Notes: generated by a model from the letters alone, not told the origin. A DNA stretch of 45,714 nucleotides from Clostridia bacterium (GCA_017409845.1 JAFQRY010000009.1:1-45714), one strand, 5' to 3'; numbered from the stretch's first letter, positions 23,703-32,436 are shown. Program-made: numbers and translations.

Positions 23703-24904
23703 GAGATTTGAAGCATCTTTATGAGTTTGAAAAGCTTCTTCAGGAAGCGAATAATGAGCTTGTTCAGAAGGCGAAGGCGGACGGCGGAATAGCTCTCGGC
23801 TACACCTGCTATCATATTCCCGAGGTTCTTCTCAACTGCGGCAACTGCTTTTCTGTAAGACTCCGTGCACCGAGAACGGGCTCAATGGATATTGCTACTT
23901 ATTACATGAGCAATTTCCTCTGCGGCTTTTCAAAAGCGATTCTGGAGCGTGCCATTGAGGGCGGATATAATTTCCTTGATGCACTTCTTGCGAGCGAAAC
24001 CTGCTCCGAAATGAACAGAACAGCCGAGCATTTTGAATTGCTTAATCTTGTTGAGAACGACAAATTCTTCCTGACATTTCTTGACATGCCGTTCAAGATT
24101 GCAGACCACACGGTGAAGCATTATGTTACTCAGACAAGGAACAAAATTCTCAACAAAATGACAGAGGTTTACGGCATTGACACTTCGGATGCCGCACTTC
24201 TCAAAGCGGTTGAGGAGCATAACGAGGTCTGCCGTCTTATGACGGAAATCGGCAATTACCGCAAGGAGGATAATCCGAGAATAACGGGCTATGAATACCA
24301 TATTCTCAGCCTTATTACATATTGTTGCCCGAAATCGCTTATTCTTCCCATGCTCCGTGAAACGGCGGAGGAGCTTAAAACCCGTGAGCTCGATGAAAAG
24401 AAGAATTTCAGGGCAAAAATCGTTGTTGTCGGCTCGGAGATGGATGACCCCGACTTCACCGCACTTATCGAAGACAGCGGTGCTCTTGTTGTTGCCGACA
24501 GATATTGCTTCGGCACGATGCCGGGCAGAGAAGAAATAAAAATCAATCCCGATGAGGATGTTCTCACTCAGATTTGTCTGCACTATCTCAAAACAAGTCA
24601 GTGCCCCCGATACATGAGCCATGAAAAGGTTCAGGAGAGAAGGGATTATGTCAGGCATCTTGTTGACGAATATCATGCAGACGGTGTTATGTATGAGCAG
24701 CTCAAATTCTGCGAATACTGGGGCTACGAAAGAGCTCTTGCGTCATATGTTATGAGCAATGATTACGGAGTGCCCACCGCTGCGGTTGACCGACAGTATA
24801 CTGCCTCGGCATCCGGTCAGCTCCGCACAAGGGTTCAGGCTTTTGTTGAAAGCCTTGAAATAAAGAAAATCCAGAAGGAAAGGAAGGCGAAGGAAAATGG
24901 CTGA
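23699..24904 (+). CDS. 2-hydroxyacyl-CoA dehydratase-type Fe-S subunit (HgdB-like)
   Basis: A 401-aa member of the 2-hydroxyacyl-CoA dehydratase D-component family (HgdB/FldC/BzdN, including double-cubane cluster proteins). The N-terminal signature GYTCYHIPEVLLNCGN contains Cys37, and Cys102 (ASETCSE) and Cys338 (KFCEYWGYE) are placed like the three cluster ligands of the family. The Fe-S cluster receives electrons from the ATP-driven activator encoded downstream. It overlaps CooC by 4 nt and the next subunit by 8 nt. No CoA-transferase or amino-acid pathway gene is nearby, so a classical dehydratase role is not supported by context. Confidence 0.8.
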   Translation: MRDLKHLYEFEKLLQEANNELVQKAKADGGIALGYTCYHIPEVLLNCGNCFSVRLRAPRTGSMDIATYYMSNFLCGFSKAILERAIEGGYNFLDALLASETCSEMNRTAEHFELLNLVENDKFFLTFLDMPFKIADHTVKHYVTQTRNKILNKMTEVYGIDTSDAALLKAVEEHNEVCRLMTEIGNYRKEDNPRITGYEYHILSLITYCCPKSLILPMLRETAEELKTRELDEKKNFRAKIVVVGSEMDDPDFTALIEDSGALVVADRYCFGTMPGREEIKINPDEDVLTQICLHYLKTSQCPRYMSHEKVQERRDYVRHLVDEYHADGVMYEQLKFCEYWGYERALASYVMSNDYGVPTAAVDRQYTASASGQLRTRVQAFVESLEIKKIQKERKAKENG

Positions 24905-26429
24905 TCTCGGCAAGCTCTATTCAGAAGACCGCAAGGCTGTTCTTAAACACAGAGAATGGCGCGGCTTCAGGGATACGATGTATGATTATTACCGCTGGCT
25001 TGTAACGTGGAAAGACATGATAGTCATGGTGCTTAAAGCACCGGTATCAACCGTTAAGGGTCTGTGGCGTTACCGCTGGATGGCATCATATCTTTCAACT
25101 CCTTCGTTTATTGACAGACACACCGCAGGCTTAAGGGGAACACACCTGCGTATCGTTCACCTTCACTTCAACATGATAGTAAAGCATGCAACGGGGCTTA
25201 TTCACACCTCGTTTGTTGCAGACGAAAAGATAAATCCGAAAAACAAGCTTTCAAAGAAAATTGTTCTTACCGATGAAATCATACCCAACGAGATTTTTTC
25301 GGGCTTCCCCAACCTGACGGTCATTCCGCTGCAGACCATCCCCATTTTCCTCACCTCAATGGTTGACCAGCAGATAACTCCGCCCTATCTTGAGGTTACG
25401 GAAAGCTTCGGTGTGCCTGCCGATGTGTGCCCTCTTCCGAGTGCGGAGGCAGGTGTTGCAATTGAGGATGATTACCCGAAAATGGGCTGCTGCATGGTTG
25501 CAACGAATATGCCCTGCGACGGCTCGGTTATGAATTCAACCTTCCTCGACCGCCGCCTTAACCTTCCCGTTCATCTTTTCAACATTCCGCTCCGCTACAA
25601 TGATGAGGATGTTCAGGAATATGCGGTTGAAGAGGTTAAGGAGCTTATTAAATTCATCGAAGAGCAGACGGGCGAAAAGTTTGACTGGGATGTTTTCTTT
25701 GAAGCTCTTAAAAATTCAAACAAGCAGCTCGGATATGAGATGGAAAAATGGGATATCAACAAAACCGACTGCCCGCAGATGACGGGTGCTGCCTTCTGGC
25801 TTTACAGAATCTATTATTTCAATCTTTCGGGCGGCGTTGACAAGCGTTTCCTCAAGGTTGATAAAAAGGTCAACAAGCTGATGCTCAAGGGCTACGAGAA
25901 AAAAGAGCCCGTTTCAAAGGAAATGCGTCACCGTGCTGTTGTTTGGAGCTGCCCCGCAAACTATTACACAAGCTTTGCAAACTGGCTTGAAAACTGCTGG
26001 GGCATGAATGTTGTTATGGATATGGAAACCATGATTTCCTATATCAGATATAATACTGAAGATAAGGAGCAGGCTCTTAAGGACGTTGCAAAAACCTATC
26101 AGCGTTCGATTATGCGTAAGCACACAAAGGGCGGCTACAGAAACGTTGTTGACGAGCTCTGGAGAATAGTTGAGGAATATGATGCCGATACGGTCATCAT
26201 GTATGACCAGATTTCGTGCAAGGGCATGGACGGACTTGCAGGCATTTTTGATGATCAGGCAAGAGAACGCAATATCAACTTCATCTGGGTCAAGCAGGAC
26301 CTTATGGACCCGAGAACGATTTCAAGAAGAGACATGCGTGAGCAGGTCAACAAATATATGCAGACAGTTCTTCAGGAGGAGCCTCTTGACCCCTCACTTG
26401 TTGATTTTGAAGATGATCTGGCATGGTAA
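24897..26429 (+). CDS. 2-hydroxyacyl-CoA dehydratase-type second subunit (HgdA-like)
   Basis: A 510-aa protein of the same superfamily, longer and more diverged than the preceding subunit. Possible cluster ligands are in ADVCPLPSAEAG (Cys178), KMGCCM (Cys198, Cys199), NMPCDGS (Cys207) and DQISCKGMDG near residue 440. Blocks such as ANYYTSFANWLENCWG are typical of the second Rossmann-like half. Residues 33-60 contain an extra amphipathic or hydrophobic segment (DMIVMVLKAP) not usual in HgdA. It probably forms a heterodimer with the 401-aa protein. A 16-nt gap with AAAGGAG leads to the activator gene. Confidence 0.75.
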   Translation: MADLGKLYSEDRKAVLKHREWRGFRDTMYDYYRWLVTWKDMIVMVLKAPVSTVKGLWRYRWMASYLSTPSFIDRHTAGLRGTHLRIVHLHFNMIVKHATGLIHTSFVADEKINPKNKLSKKIVLTDEIIPNEIFSGFPNLTVIPLQTIPIFLTSMVDQQITPPYLEVTESFGVPADVCPLPSAEAGVAIEDDYPKMGCCMVATNMPCDGSVMNSTFLDRRLNLPVHLFNIPLRYNDEDVQEYAVEEVKELIKFIEEQTGEKFDWDVFFEALKNSNKQLGYEMEKWDINKTDCPQMTGAAFWLYRIYYFNLSGGVDKRFLKVDKKVNKLMLKGYEKKEPVSKEMRHRAVVWSCPANYYTSFANWLENCWGMNVVMDMETMISYIRYNTEDKEQALKDVAKTYQRSIMRKHTKGGYRNVVDELWRIVEEYDADTVIMYDQISCKGMDGLAGIFDDQARERNINFIWVKQDLMDPRTISRRDMREQVNKYMQTVLQEEPLDPSLVDFEDDLAW

Positions 26430-26445
26430 AGGAGATTGAATAACT

Positions 26446-27240
26446 ATGAAATATTTCGGCGGATGTGACGTAGGCTCAACCTATACAAAATGCGTTATTC
26501 TTGACGAAAACGGAAAGATGGTAGCCAATGTCACAAACAGAAGCAAGATAAATCCCGTTGCAAGTGCTGAAATCGCTCTGGGTGATGCGGTTGCACAGGT
26601 CAGCGGACTCAATTCGGCTGAGGAGCTCAGCTATCTTATCGGCACGGGCTATGGCAGAAACAAGGTTCCCTTTGCGGATGAAAACATTTCGGAAATCAGC
26701 TGCCATGCAATGGGCGTTCATGTTACGAATCCCGAGGTCAAGGCAATTATTGATATCGGCGGTCAGGATGTAAAGGGTATTTCAATCGACACCGACGGTA
26801 CGGTCAAAAACTTTGCAATGAACGATAAATGTGCTGCGGGCACGGGCAGATTTTACGAGGCTATGGCAAATGCGTTTGAAATGACTCTCCCCGAGTTTTC
26901 AAAGCTTTCGCTCAATGCAAAGAATACAATTCCCATCACCGCTCAGTGCACCGTTTTTGCCGAGAGCGAGGTTATTTCTCTTGTCGGCGAAGGAAAGCCC
27001 ATGGATGAAATCGCCGCAGGAATCCAGCTTGCCGTTGCAAAGCGCTGCTTTGTTATGGCGAAAAAAGCAGGTGCAACCGACAGCATAACCCTCACGGGCG
27101 GCTGTGCAAAGAATGACGGACTCAAAAAGGCAATCGAGAAGGTTCTCAAAATCAAGGTTTTTGAGCTTTCAACCGACCCTCAGCTCATGGGTGCTCTCGG
27201 TGCGGCGGAATATGCCCGTCAGAAAGGTCTGGCGAAGTAA
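26446..27240 (+). CDS. Acyl-CoA dehydratase activase, BadF/BcrA/HgdC ATPase
   Basis: A 264-aa ASKHA-fold ATPase of the HgdC type. A homodimer holds one [4Fe-4S] cluster and uses ATP hydrolysis to push an electron to its partner at very low potential. Landmarks: GCDVGSTYTK (phosphate-1, residues 6-15), IDIGGQDVK (102-110), DKCAAGTGRF (Cys129) and AQCTVFAESEV (Cys168); these two Cys are the cluster ligands. GGCAKNDGL is the adenosine motif. The size is normal for HgdC. AAAGGAG precedes the ATG. The next ATG follows its stop codon directly. Confidence 0.9.
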   Translation: MKYFGGCDVGSTYTKCVILDENGKMVANVTNRSKINPVASAEIALGDAVAQVSGLNSAEELSYLIGTGYGRNKVPFADENISEISCHAMGVHVTNPEVKAIIDIGGQDVKGISIDTDGTVKNFAMNDKCAAGTGRFYEAMANAFEMTLPEFSKLSLNAKNTIPITAQCTVFAESEVISLVGEGKPMDEIAAGIQLAVAKRCFVMAKKAGATDSITLTGGCAKNDGLKKAIEKVLKIKVFELSTDPQLMGALGAAEYARQKGLAK

Positions 27241-27396
27241 ATGGAAGTATTATTTATAATTCTCGGCGTTATTCTTGCTCTTTTCGTGATAACCTTCACA
27301 ATCTATTTTTTCAATATGGATATGAAGCTTATCCGCAAGGTATATGACCTTCTCGGCAAGCATTACGACACCATGAAAAGGGATAAAAAGCTCTGA
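27241..27396 (+). CDS. 51-aa single-pass membrane protein in the reductase operon
   Basis: A 51-codon ORF directly abutting the activase stop codon (TAA then ATG) and overlapping the next gene as TGATG. Residues 3-24 are one strongly hydrophobic helix (VLFIILGVILALFVITF); residues 27-51 are basic and amphipathic, with KLIRKVYDLLGKHYD. It is the tight packing, with no room on either side, that makes it convincing. It may anchor or couple the soluble Fe-S proteins to the membrane, or link them to a membrane redox donor. I do not recognise a family. Confidence 0.72.
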   Translation: MEVLFIILGVILALFVITFTIYFFNMDMKLIRKVYDLLGKHYDTMKRDKKL

Positions 27397-28082
27397 TGAA
27401 ATTTTTTGATTCTCTTGTTGCGGAGCTTGACGGAATTACGGCTCCGCTTGAAAAAAAGTCATGTTCCGTTGGTAACGCATGGAAAGATGCGGGCTCAAAT
27501 CAGGTTATAATGAAGCGGGATACCGCATTTGAGCTTGACGGAGTCGGCTTCAATCTTATAACCGCTGAAAAAACAGCCGATGAAATCGTTGTTATCGGCG
27601 ATGACCTCGGAAAAATAAATACAGACGGCGGTTTCGCACGAATTGCGGTTATCGAAATTGAAGATAACGGGGATGAGCAGGCGGCATACAAGCTTATTAA
27701 AAAAATTGAGTATGTCAAATACCATTGCTTCCCCGACGGCTATATGTCGAGAAGCACCTCCCGTTCACACAAAGAGGCTGTCAGAGTTTCAAAAAAGGCG
27801 GTTGCAGACGGAATAAGTTTTCAATCTGTCGGCTCGCTTCTGATTAAAAAATACAAAGAAATACCCGAGGTCAGGGGAGTAAGGCTTATATTTATAACCG
27901 ATCCCCGTGCAAATTTCGGAAAAATCGAAAAGCTTGCAATAAAAAACCGTGAAATCACCGAAACCCTCAACCATGTAATGAACAGCATCAATTTCGATTG
28001 CGATACCTGCAATCTGAAAGCGATATGCGATGAGGTTGAGGGGATGAAAGAGCTTCATTTCAAAAATTCGGAAAACGGCTGA
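27396..28082 (+). CDS. Acetyl-CoA synthase (AcsB/CdhC) beta-domain-like protein
   Basis: A 228-aa protein resembling a middle part of the CO dehydrogenase/acetyl-CoA synthase beta subunit. Matching blocks in order: DEIVVIGDDLGKI (62-74), GGFARIAVIEI (78-88), EAVRVSKKAVADGI (127-140), a YKEIPEV to LIFITDP run (153-170), and the C-terminal C-D-T-C-N-L-K-A-I-C-D-E-V-E-G-M run (Cys202, Cys205, Cys211). The full enzymes are 470-730 aa, so this is a reduced form. It could bind a metal through the three Cys. The CooC-like first gene fits a nickel or CODH/ACS-related theme. It overlaps the 51-aa gene by TGATG. Confidence 0.58.
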   Translation: MKFFDSLVAELDGITAPLEKKSCSVGNAWKDAGSNQVIMKRDTAFELDGVGFNLITAEKTADEIVVIGDDLGKINTDGGFARIAVIEIEDNGDEQAAYKLIKKIEYVKYHCFPDGYMSRSTSRSHKEAVRVSKKAVADGISFQSVGSLLIKKYKEIPEVRGVRLIFITDPRANFGKIEKLAIKNREITETLNHVMNSINFDCDTCNLKAICDEVEGMKELHFKNSENG

Positions 28083-28094
28083 AAGCAAAAAATA

Positions 28095-28139
28095 AAACCG
28101 GCTTGAGAAAGATTGGTAATCTGCTCAGGTCGGTTTTTG
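28095..28139. terminator. Terminator of the reductase operon
   Basis: Thirteen-bp stem with two G-T pairs (28095-28107 with 28124-28136), then TTTTTGT. A-rich on the other side, so it may also serve the convergent zinc-ribbon gene. Confidence 0.88.
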
Positions 28140-28142
28140 TAA

Positions 28143-28547
28143 TTATATTGTTATTGTAATATCCAATGCCGTGATAATCGAAATATACAGCATGCCGAGA
28201 ATCAAAAAGATTACATACGCGGCAAGAACATACAAAATAACTTTTTTCGCAATTTTGCCGTCATCAATCTTTTTTACCGGATTTCCGCAGCCCGTGCAGA
28301 AGTTTTCGGCGTTGCGTATTTTTGCTCCGCACGATCCGCACTTCAGACGGGCAATTTTTATGCGGATGACTATGTAAACGGGAAGAGCATAAAAATTGAA
28401 CAGCAGCACCATGACCGCCCAGATCCACGCCTTCATTTTGTGACGGTATGCGTCAATGAAAACTATGGCAGCGAGAATCACGGTCATAGCAATAAAGCAA
28501 ATCCATGCTATGCCGCCCGTTATCATTCCGACAAGCATTGCTCCCAT
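28143..28547 (-). CDS. Membrane protein with zinc ribbon (copy B)
   Basis: A 134-aa membrane protein: two hydrophobic helices (about 8-30 and 40-62), a cytosolic zinc ribbon (CGSCGAKI, then CTGCGNPV, four Cys), and a third helix region (about 103-128). It is the last gene of a minus-strand series, its ATG directly after the stop of copy A, and GGAGG for it lies inside copy A. Copies A and B share the order helices, C-x2-C...C-x2-C, helix. Function unknown. Confidence 0.7.
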   Translation of the reverse strand: MGAMLVGMITGGIAWICFIAMTVILAAIVFIDAYRHKMKAWIWAVMVLLFNFYALPVYIVIRIKIARLKCGSCGAKIRNAENFCTGCGNPVKKIDDGKIAKKVILYVLAAYVIFLILGMLYISIITALDITITI

Positions 28548-28958
28548 TTATATTCCTCCCTGATAACTGTAATAAACGGCGGCAATCAGCATGCCGACAC
28601 GCGCAAGAATATATACGGCAACAAGTGCGATGCAGATGTCGATTATTGTTTTTGCAACCATGCCGAGCCTTGGTCTTACGCTGTCAAGCTCAACTCCGCA
28701 GGAGGTGCAGAATTTTGCTTTTGCAGGAGTATCTGCCAGACATGCGGGGCATTTTTTGTTGAAATAAATTTTCCGTGCAATAAGGTAGGCGATAAGTCCG
28801 GGTATATTCAGCACAGCACCGATGACAGTCCACAAAAGAGGATTCATCCTGCGTTTTTTCGAGTCTTTATAAACATAAAAACCGATAATAACCGAAAGCA
28901 CCGCAAGCACGAACAGTGAGGCAAGGTATATGAAAATTGATACCAGCATTGTAAACAT
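28548..28958 (-). CDS. Membrane protein with zinc ribbon (copy A)
   Basis: A 136-aa paralogue of the following gene: helices at about 5-28 and 42-62, zinc ribbon CPACLADT and CTSCGVEL, and a final helix at about 100-128. It begins 6 nt after the MFS transporter stop codon and is presumably co-transcribed with it. Zinc-ribbon membrane proteins of this size are common in Clostridia and uncharacterised. Confidence 0.7.
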   Translation of the reverse strand: MFTMLVSIFIYLASLFVLAVLSVIIGFYVYKDSKKRRMNPLLWTVIGAVLNIPGLIAYLIARKIYFNKKCPACLADTPAKAKFCTSCGVELDSVRPRLGMVAKTIIDICIALVAVYILARVGMLIAAVYYSYQGGI

Positions 28959-28964
28959 GGAAAA

Positions 28965-30359
28965 TTACCCTATTTCATCAAGATTCGCACCCTTTGTTTC
29001 TTTGACTCTGAGTGCAAAAATTATTGCGGCAACGGTGACCGTGGGGATTGAAATTGCGAGGCATGCTGTCCAGATAGGCATAATTATCATGCCGACCGTT
29101 GCACTCAGATATCCCACAACAAGACCGATGATAACAAGAAGACCTTCAGCACCCACAACCGATGCACGGATATCCGTGGGAACCTTTTCCGTCATCATAA
29201 CATTCATGTAGTCTCTGCCGATCCAGTAGGAGCCCTGATAAAGACCTGCGAACGAGCCGATAAGGTAAGGATTCCAGCCGTTGAGAATACCTGCAACAAA
29301 AAGGATATATCCCGTCACGCAGGTCACGGAAAAGAGTATTACCGTTGTTTTTCTGCCTGCCTTGTCGGCAAGGAAGCCTGAAAGGAAGGTTATTGATGCA
29401 TAAATCACGGGCACCATGAAAAGAGCCTTTGTGATATCGCTTGTGCTCATGCCTGCACGGTGCATTGAGGATTCAAAATAAAGGGCGATTGCAGGCATTG
29501 CCGCATCAAAAATGATGTGGGAAATAATAAGCATTTTTGTATCCTTGTTTGCAAAAATGTATTTTACGCCGTTGAAAACGCCCGACTGATTTCTCTGAGC
29601 TTCCTTCTGATGTTTTTTGAGCTCTTTTTCTTTCTGCCTTTCCTCATAGGGGCGTGAAAGATATTCAATCCTTTCGCCGATGAAAACCTTTGTGTCCTTT
29701 GCAAGAATAACAACAAGCACAACAGCCGCAAAGCCGATGAGTGCGGGCACAAGGAAGATTTCACGCCATTTTGTTGCATCGTTGCCCATGAGAAGGTCAC
29801 GCAGGGTCGGAATAAGGATAACGCCGAGAATGCCGAAGCTTTTAAGAAAGCTGTAAATCTTTGCACGGTGCTTGTCGGGTGCTTCCTCGAGAATATAGAT
29901 AATCTGAATATCGTGGCCCATAAAGAAGCTGATGATTGCAAAGCCGACAAGGAACATTATGTAGCTTGAAGAAAGGTGAATGACAAGCAGACCTGCCGCC
30001 ATTCCGAGAGTTGAAATTGCAAAGAGCGGCTTTCTGCCCCATTTATCGGCAAGTGCTTTGTAAAACGGAGTGAAAAGTCCGAGCACATAGGTGAAAACGC
30101 CTATTCCCGAATGAAAGGCAAGTCCGTCCTCGTAGGTATAATATTTACCCATAAAGGGATTGTTGACAAAGAATTCCGTTACGAATGACGATTGCACCGT
30201 AACGGTCAGGTTACTTGTCACCTCGTCAAGGATATTTACAATCGCAATGAGCATGAGCAGAATCAGAAAATAACCGCTTCCTGAATTGCGGCTCTGCATT
30301 TTTCTGAGCCTTGAAATCTCTTTTTGTTCGCTTTTCAGAATTTTTTCGGTAGTTTGCAT
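28965..30359 (-). CDS. Major facilitator superfamily transporter
   Basis: A 464-aa MFS permease with about 12 hydrophobic helices. Motif A appears twice: DKWGRKPLF after helix two and DKAGRKTTV in the second half. A long charged cytosolic loop (about 230-262, rich in Lys, Glu and Gln) divides the two six-helix bundles. The N-terminal 25 residues are hydrophilic. ATG 30359 is preferred because GAGGTG lies 7-8 nt upstream; a GTG six bases before it would overlap the ribosome site. The class could be sugar- or drug-type, and the substrate is not readable. Confidence 0.85.
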   Translation of the reverse strand: MQTTEKILKSEQKEISRLRKMQSRNSGSGYFLILLMLIAIVNILDEVTSNLTVTVQSSFVTEFFVNNPFMGKYYTYEDGLAFHSGIGVFTYVLGLFTPFYKALADKWGRKPLFAISTLGMAAGLLVIHLSSSYIMFLVGFAIISFFMGHDIQIIYILEEAPDKHRAKIYSFLKSFGILGVILIPTLRDLLMGNDATKWREIFLVPALIGFAAVVLVVILAKDTKVFIGERIEYLSRPYEERQKEKELKKHQKEAQRNQSGVFNGVKYIFANKDTKMLIISHIIFDAAMPAIALYFESSMHRAGMSTSDITKALFMVPVIYASITFLSGFLADKAGRKTTVILFSVTCVTGYILFVAGILNGWNPYLIGSFAGLYQGSYWIGRDYMNVMMTEKVPTDIRASVVGAEGLLVIIGLVVGYLSATVGMIIMPIWTACLAISIPTVTVAAIIFALRVKETKGANLDEIG

Positions 30360-30390
30360 ATCCACACCTCACAGGAGTTTATTTATGTGA

Positions 30391-30975
30391 TTAAAACAAG
30401 AAACAGGAATTATCTTTGTGGGAATTATTGTTAAGGCTGAGCTTGCCTGAAAACGCAAGCTCAAAAACAAATACGCAGGCTCCGACAGGTGTTCCGAAAG
30501 CGGCTGAAAACAATGCCGCCATACCGCAGAGCGTGAGCAACGAACGCGTTTTTACATCTGCTTTGATAACTTTTGAAACAAGAGATGCTATTCCGCCTTC
30601 GATTTGAAGTGCCGCACCTTCTTTGCCTGCCGAGCCGCCGAAAAGATGGGTTATTACCGATGCCGTGAATACGGCAGGTATAAGCAGAACGGGAGTTTCC
30701 GACTCTCCTTTTGCCGCTTCAATTACCGTGTTAGTGCCGATGCCTTCTGTTTTTGCAAGCTTATATATCCCTGCCGAAACGAGGCCGCCTATGGGAAGAA
30801 GATAAATAATCCACGGGTATTCCGACCTCAGAGCGGTCACAAAAGCTATGCTTCGGGCAAAGCCTCCGCCTATTGCACCGCAAAGCAGACCGACTGCCGC
30901 AGCAGAAAGAACAAGACCTGCCCATTTCAGAATCCGCTTTGACTCACACGGGAATTTTTTTGATAGAGAACTCAC
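30391..30975 (-). pseudogene. Truncated ClC-type chloride channel
   Basis: A 194-aa protein matching only the N-terminal half of ClC channels and antiporters. GGSAGKEGAALQIEG near residue 113 is the helix-F selectivity motif (GKEGP form, with Ala for Pro), followed by the AAFGTP-like FGTPVGACVFVFEL. A full ClC core has 380-450 aa with a second half carrying GxFxP and the gating Tyr. Here homology stops right after this helix and a short unrelated tail (NNNSHKDNSCFLF) ends the frame 31 nt before the MFS gene. The second half has been lost, so a working channel is unlikely. The start is a GTG with AGGTG. Confidence 0.72.
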
Positions 30976-31047
30976 TGTATCACCTGAAATTTTGCTTGTA
31001 GAATAATCTTTTTATATATTATCAAAAACCGTTTAAAAATGCAATAA

Positions 31048-31073
31048 GGAGACTGTCTTTACAGGCAGTCTCC
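31048..31073. terminator. Hairpin downstream of the flavodiiron gene
   Basis: Eight-bp core stem (31048-31055 with 31066-31073). On the minus strand it is followed by TTATTGCATTTTT, a weak terminator tail. Confidence 0.5.
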
Positions 31074-31163
31074 GTTGACTGTCGATAAAGTCGCTGAAAC
31101 ATAAACGAAAAGACAGAGTTTTGATTCTCGTCAGCTTCCTTTCTCAACAGTTTCCTGCTTTTT

Positions 31164-32318
31164 TTATTTGCAGAGCTCCGCAGCAAGGGCTTCAATCTGT
31201 GCAACATTTTCGTTGTTTACCGCTGATTTGATGTGAACGCCCGCTTCGGTATAGGCTAAATTTTTGCAGCCTTCAAGTGCTCTTCGCATAAACTTTTCAG
31301 CCATAAGACCCCATGTGCCGTTTTCAATGAATCCGACGGTTTTATTCTGGAAATTGCGTTCGGCAAGCTCTTCAAGGAAGGTTCTCATAAACGGGAACAT
31401 TTCGCCGTTGTAGGTGGTTGTTGCAAAAACGATTTTACCGTAGCGGAAAGCATCCTCAACAGCTTCAGCCATATCACAGCGTGCAAGGTCGTTGACAACA
31501 ACCTTTTCACAGCCGTTTTCCTTAAGCTTTTCGGCAAGCATTTCAACAGCTTTCTTTGTGTTACCGTAAACGGAGGTGTAAGCAATAACAATTCCTTCGC
31601 TCTCAACGCCGTATGATGACCAGGTGTTATAAAGGTCAAGATAATAGCCGAGGTTTTCCGTGAGAACAGGGCCGTGAAGGGGACAGATAATCTGAATATC
31701 GAGAGCGGCCGCTTTTTTGAGAAGTGCCTGCACCTGAACGCCGTATTTGCCGACGATGCCGAAATAATATCTTCTTGCTTCGCATGCCCAGTCCTCATCC
31801 GCATCAAGTGCACCGAATTTTCCGAAGCCGTCGGCGGAGAAAAGAACCTTATCCTTGCTGTCATAGGTTACGATAACCTCAGGCCAGTGCACCATGGGTG
31901 CGGTAACAAATGTGAGCCCGTGTTCGCCGAGCGAAAGTGTGTCGCCGTCACCGACAACAACCTGTCTGTCGGCATAGCTGTTGCCGTAAAACTGAAGCAT
32001 CATAACAAAGGCTTTCTTTGATGCAACGATTTTTGCTTCGGGATAAGCCGATGCAAAAAGATTGATATTTGCCGAGTGGTCGGGCTCCATGTGCTGAATG
32101 ATGAGGTAATCGGGGCTTCTGTCACCGAGAGCAGCCTTGATATTTGCAAGCCATTCCTCGCCGAAGCGTGCATCAACGGTATCGAAAACCGCAATTTTCT
32201 CATCGCTTATGATGTAGGAATTGTATGCCATTCCGTTTTCAACAACATACTGACCCTCAAACAAATCAATCTCCCGGTCGTTAACGCCGATGTATTTTAT
32301 GTCTTTTGTAATCTGCAT
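31164..32318 (-). CDS. Flavodiiron protein (FprA type)
   Basis: A 384-aa A-type flavoprotein that reduces O2 (to water) or NO in anaerobes and protects them from oxidative or nitrosative stress. The metallo-beta-lactamase-like domain supplies the di-iron ligands: H-x-E-x-D-H at His76, Glu78, Asp80 and His81, His144, Asp163 and His215. The flavodoxin domain follows, with the FMN phosphate loop YTSVYGNTKK at 247-256. ATG 32318 follows AAAGGAG; the longer frame to 32453 runs through the promoter. It is divergent from the amino-acid symporter. Its electron donor is not encoded next to it. Confidence 0.95.
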   Translation of the reverse strand: MQITKDIKYIGVNDREIDLFEGQYVVENGMAYNSYIISDEKIAVFDTVDARFGEEWLANIKAALGDRSPDYLIIQHMEPDHSANINLFASAYPEAKIVASKKAFVMMLQFYGNSYADRQVVVGDGDTLSLGEHGLTFVTAPMVHWPEVIVTYDSKDKVLFSADGFGKFGALDADEDWACEARRYYFGIVGKYGVQVQALLKKAAALDIQIICPLHGPVLTENLGYYLDLYNTWSSYGVESEGIVIAYTSVYGNTKKAVEMLAEKLKENGCEKVVVNDLARCDMAEAVEDAFRYGKIVFATTTYNGEMFPFMRTFLEELAERNFQNKTVGFIENGTWGLMAEKFMRRALEGCKNLAYTEAGVHIKSAVNNENVAQIEALAAELCK

Positions 32319-32349
32319 AATCTGACTCTCCTTTTTTGTTGCTTTACTG

Positions 32350-32378
32350 ATTATAACATTATTTTCAAATAATATAAA
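32350..32378 (-). promoter_or_regulatory. Promoter of the flavodiiron gene
   Basis: On the minus strand TTTATA (32378-32373), 17 bp, TATAAT (32355-32350) with an extended TG. Overlapping it is a 7-bp inverted repeat (ATTATTT and AAATAAT), a possible operator. Confidence 0.6.
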
Positions 32379-32436
32379 GATGTAAATTATACTTTTTTTC
32401 AAAGGATTATCATAATCATTTACTGAGGTGAAACAG

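Noticed and set aside
23930-24676. 248-aa frame antisense to the HgdB-like gene
   Set aside because: The sense frame has the three cluster Cys and overlaps its neighbours in an operon.
22935-26429. Classical 2-hydroxyglutaryl- or lactyl-CoA dehydratase operon
   Set aside because: No CoA-transferase, electron-transfer flavoprotein or amino-acid gene; CooC- and ACS-like genes instead.
32379-32436. Glycine riboswitch before the AGCS symporter
   Set aside because: The leader is under 100 nt and AT-rich, with no conserved aptamer core.
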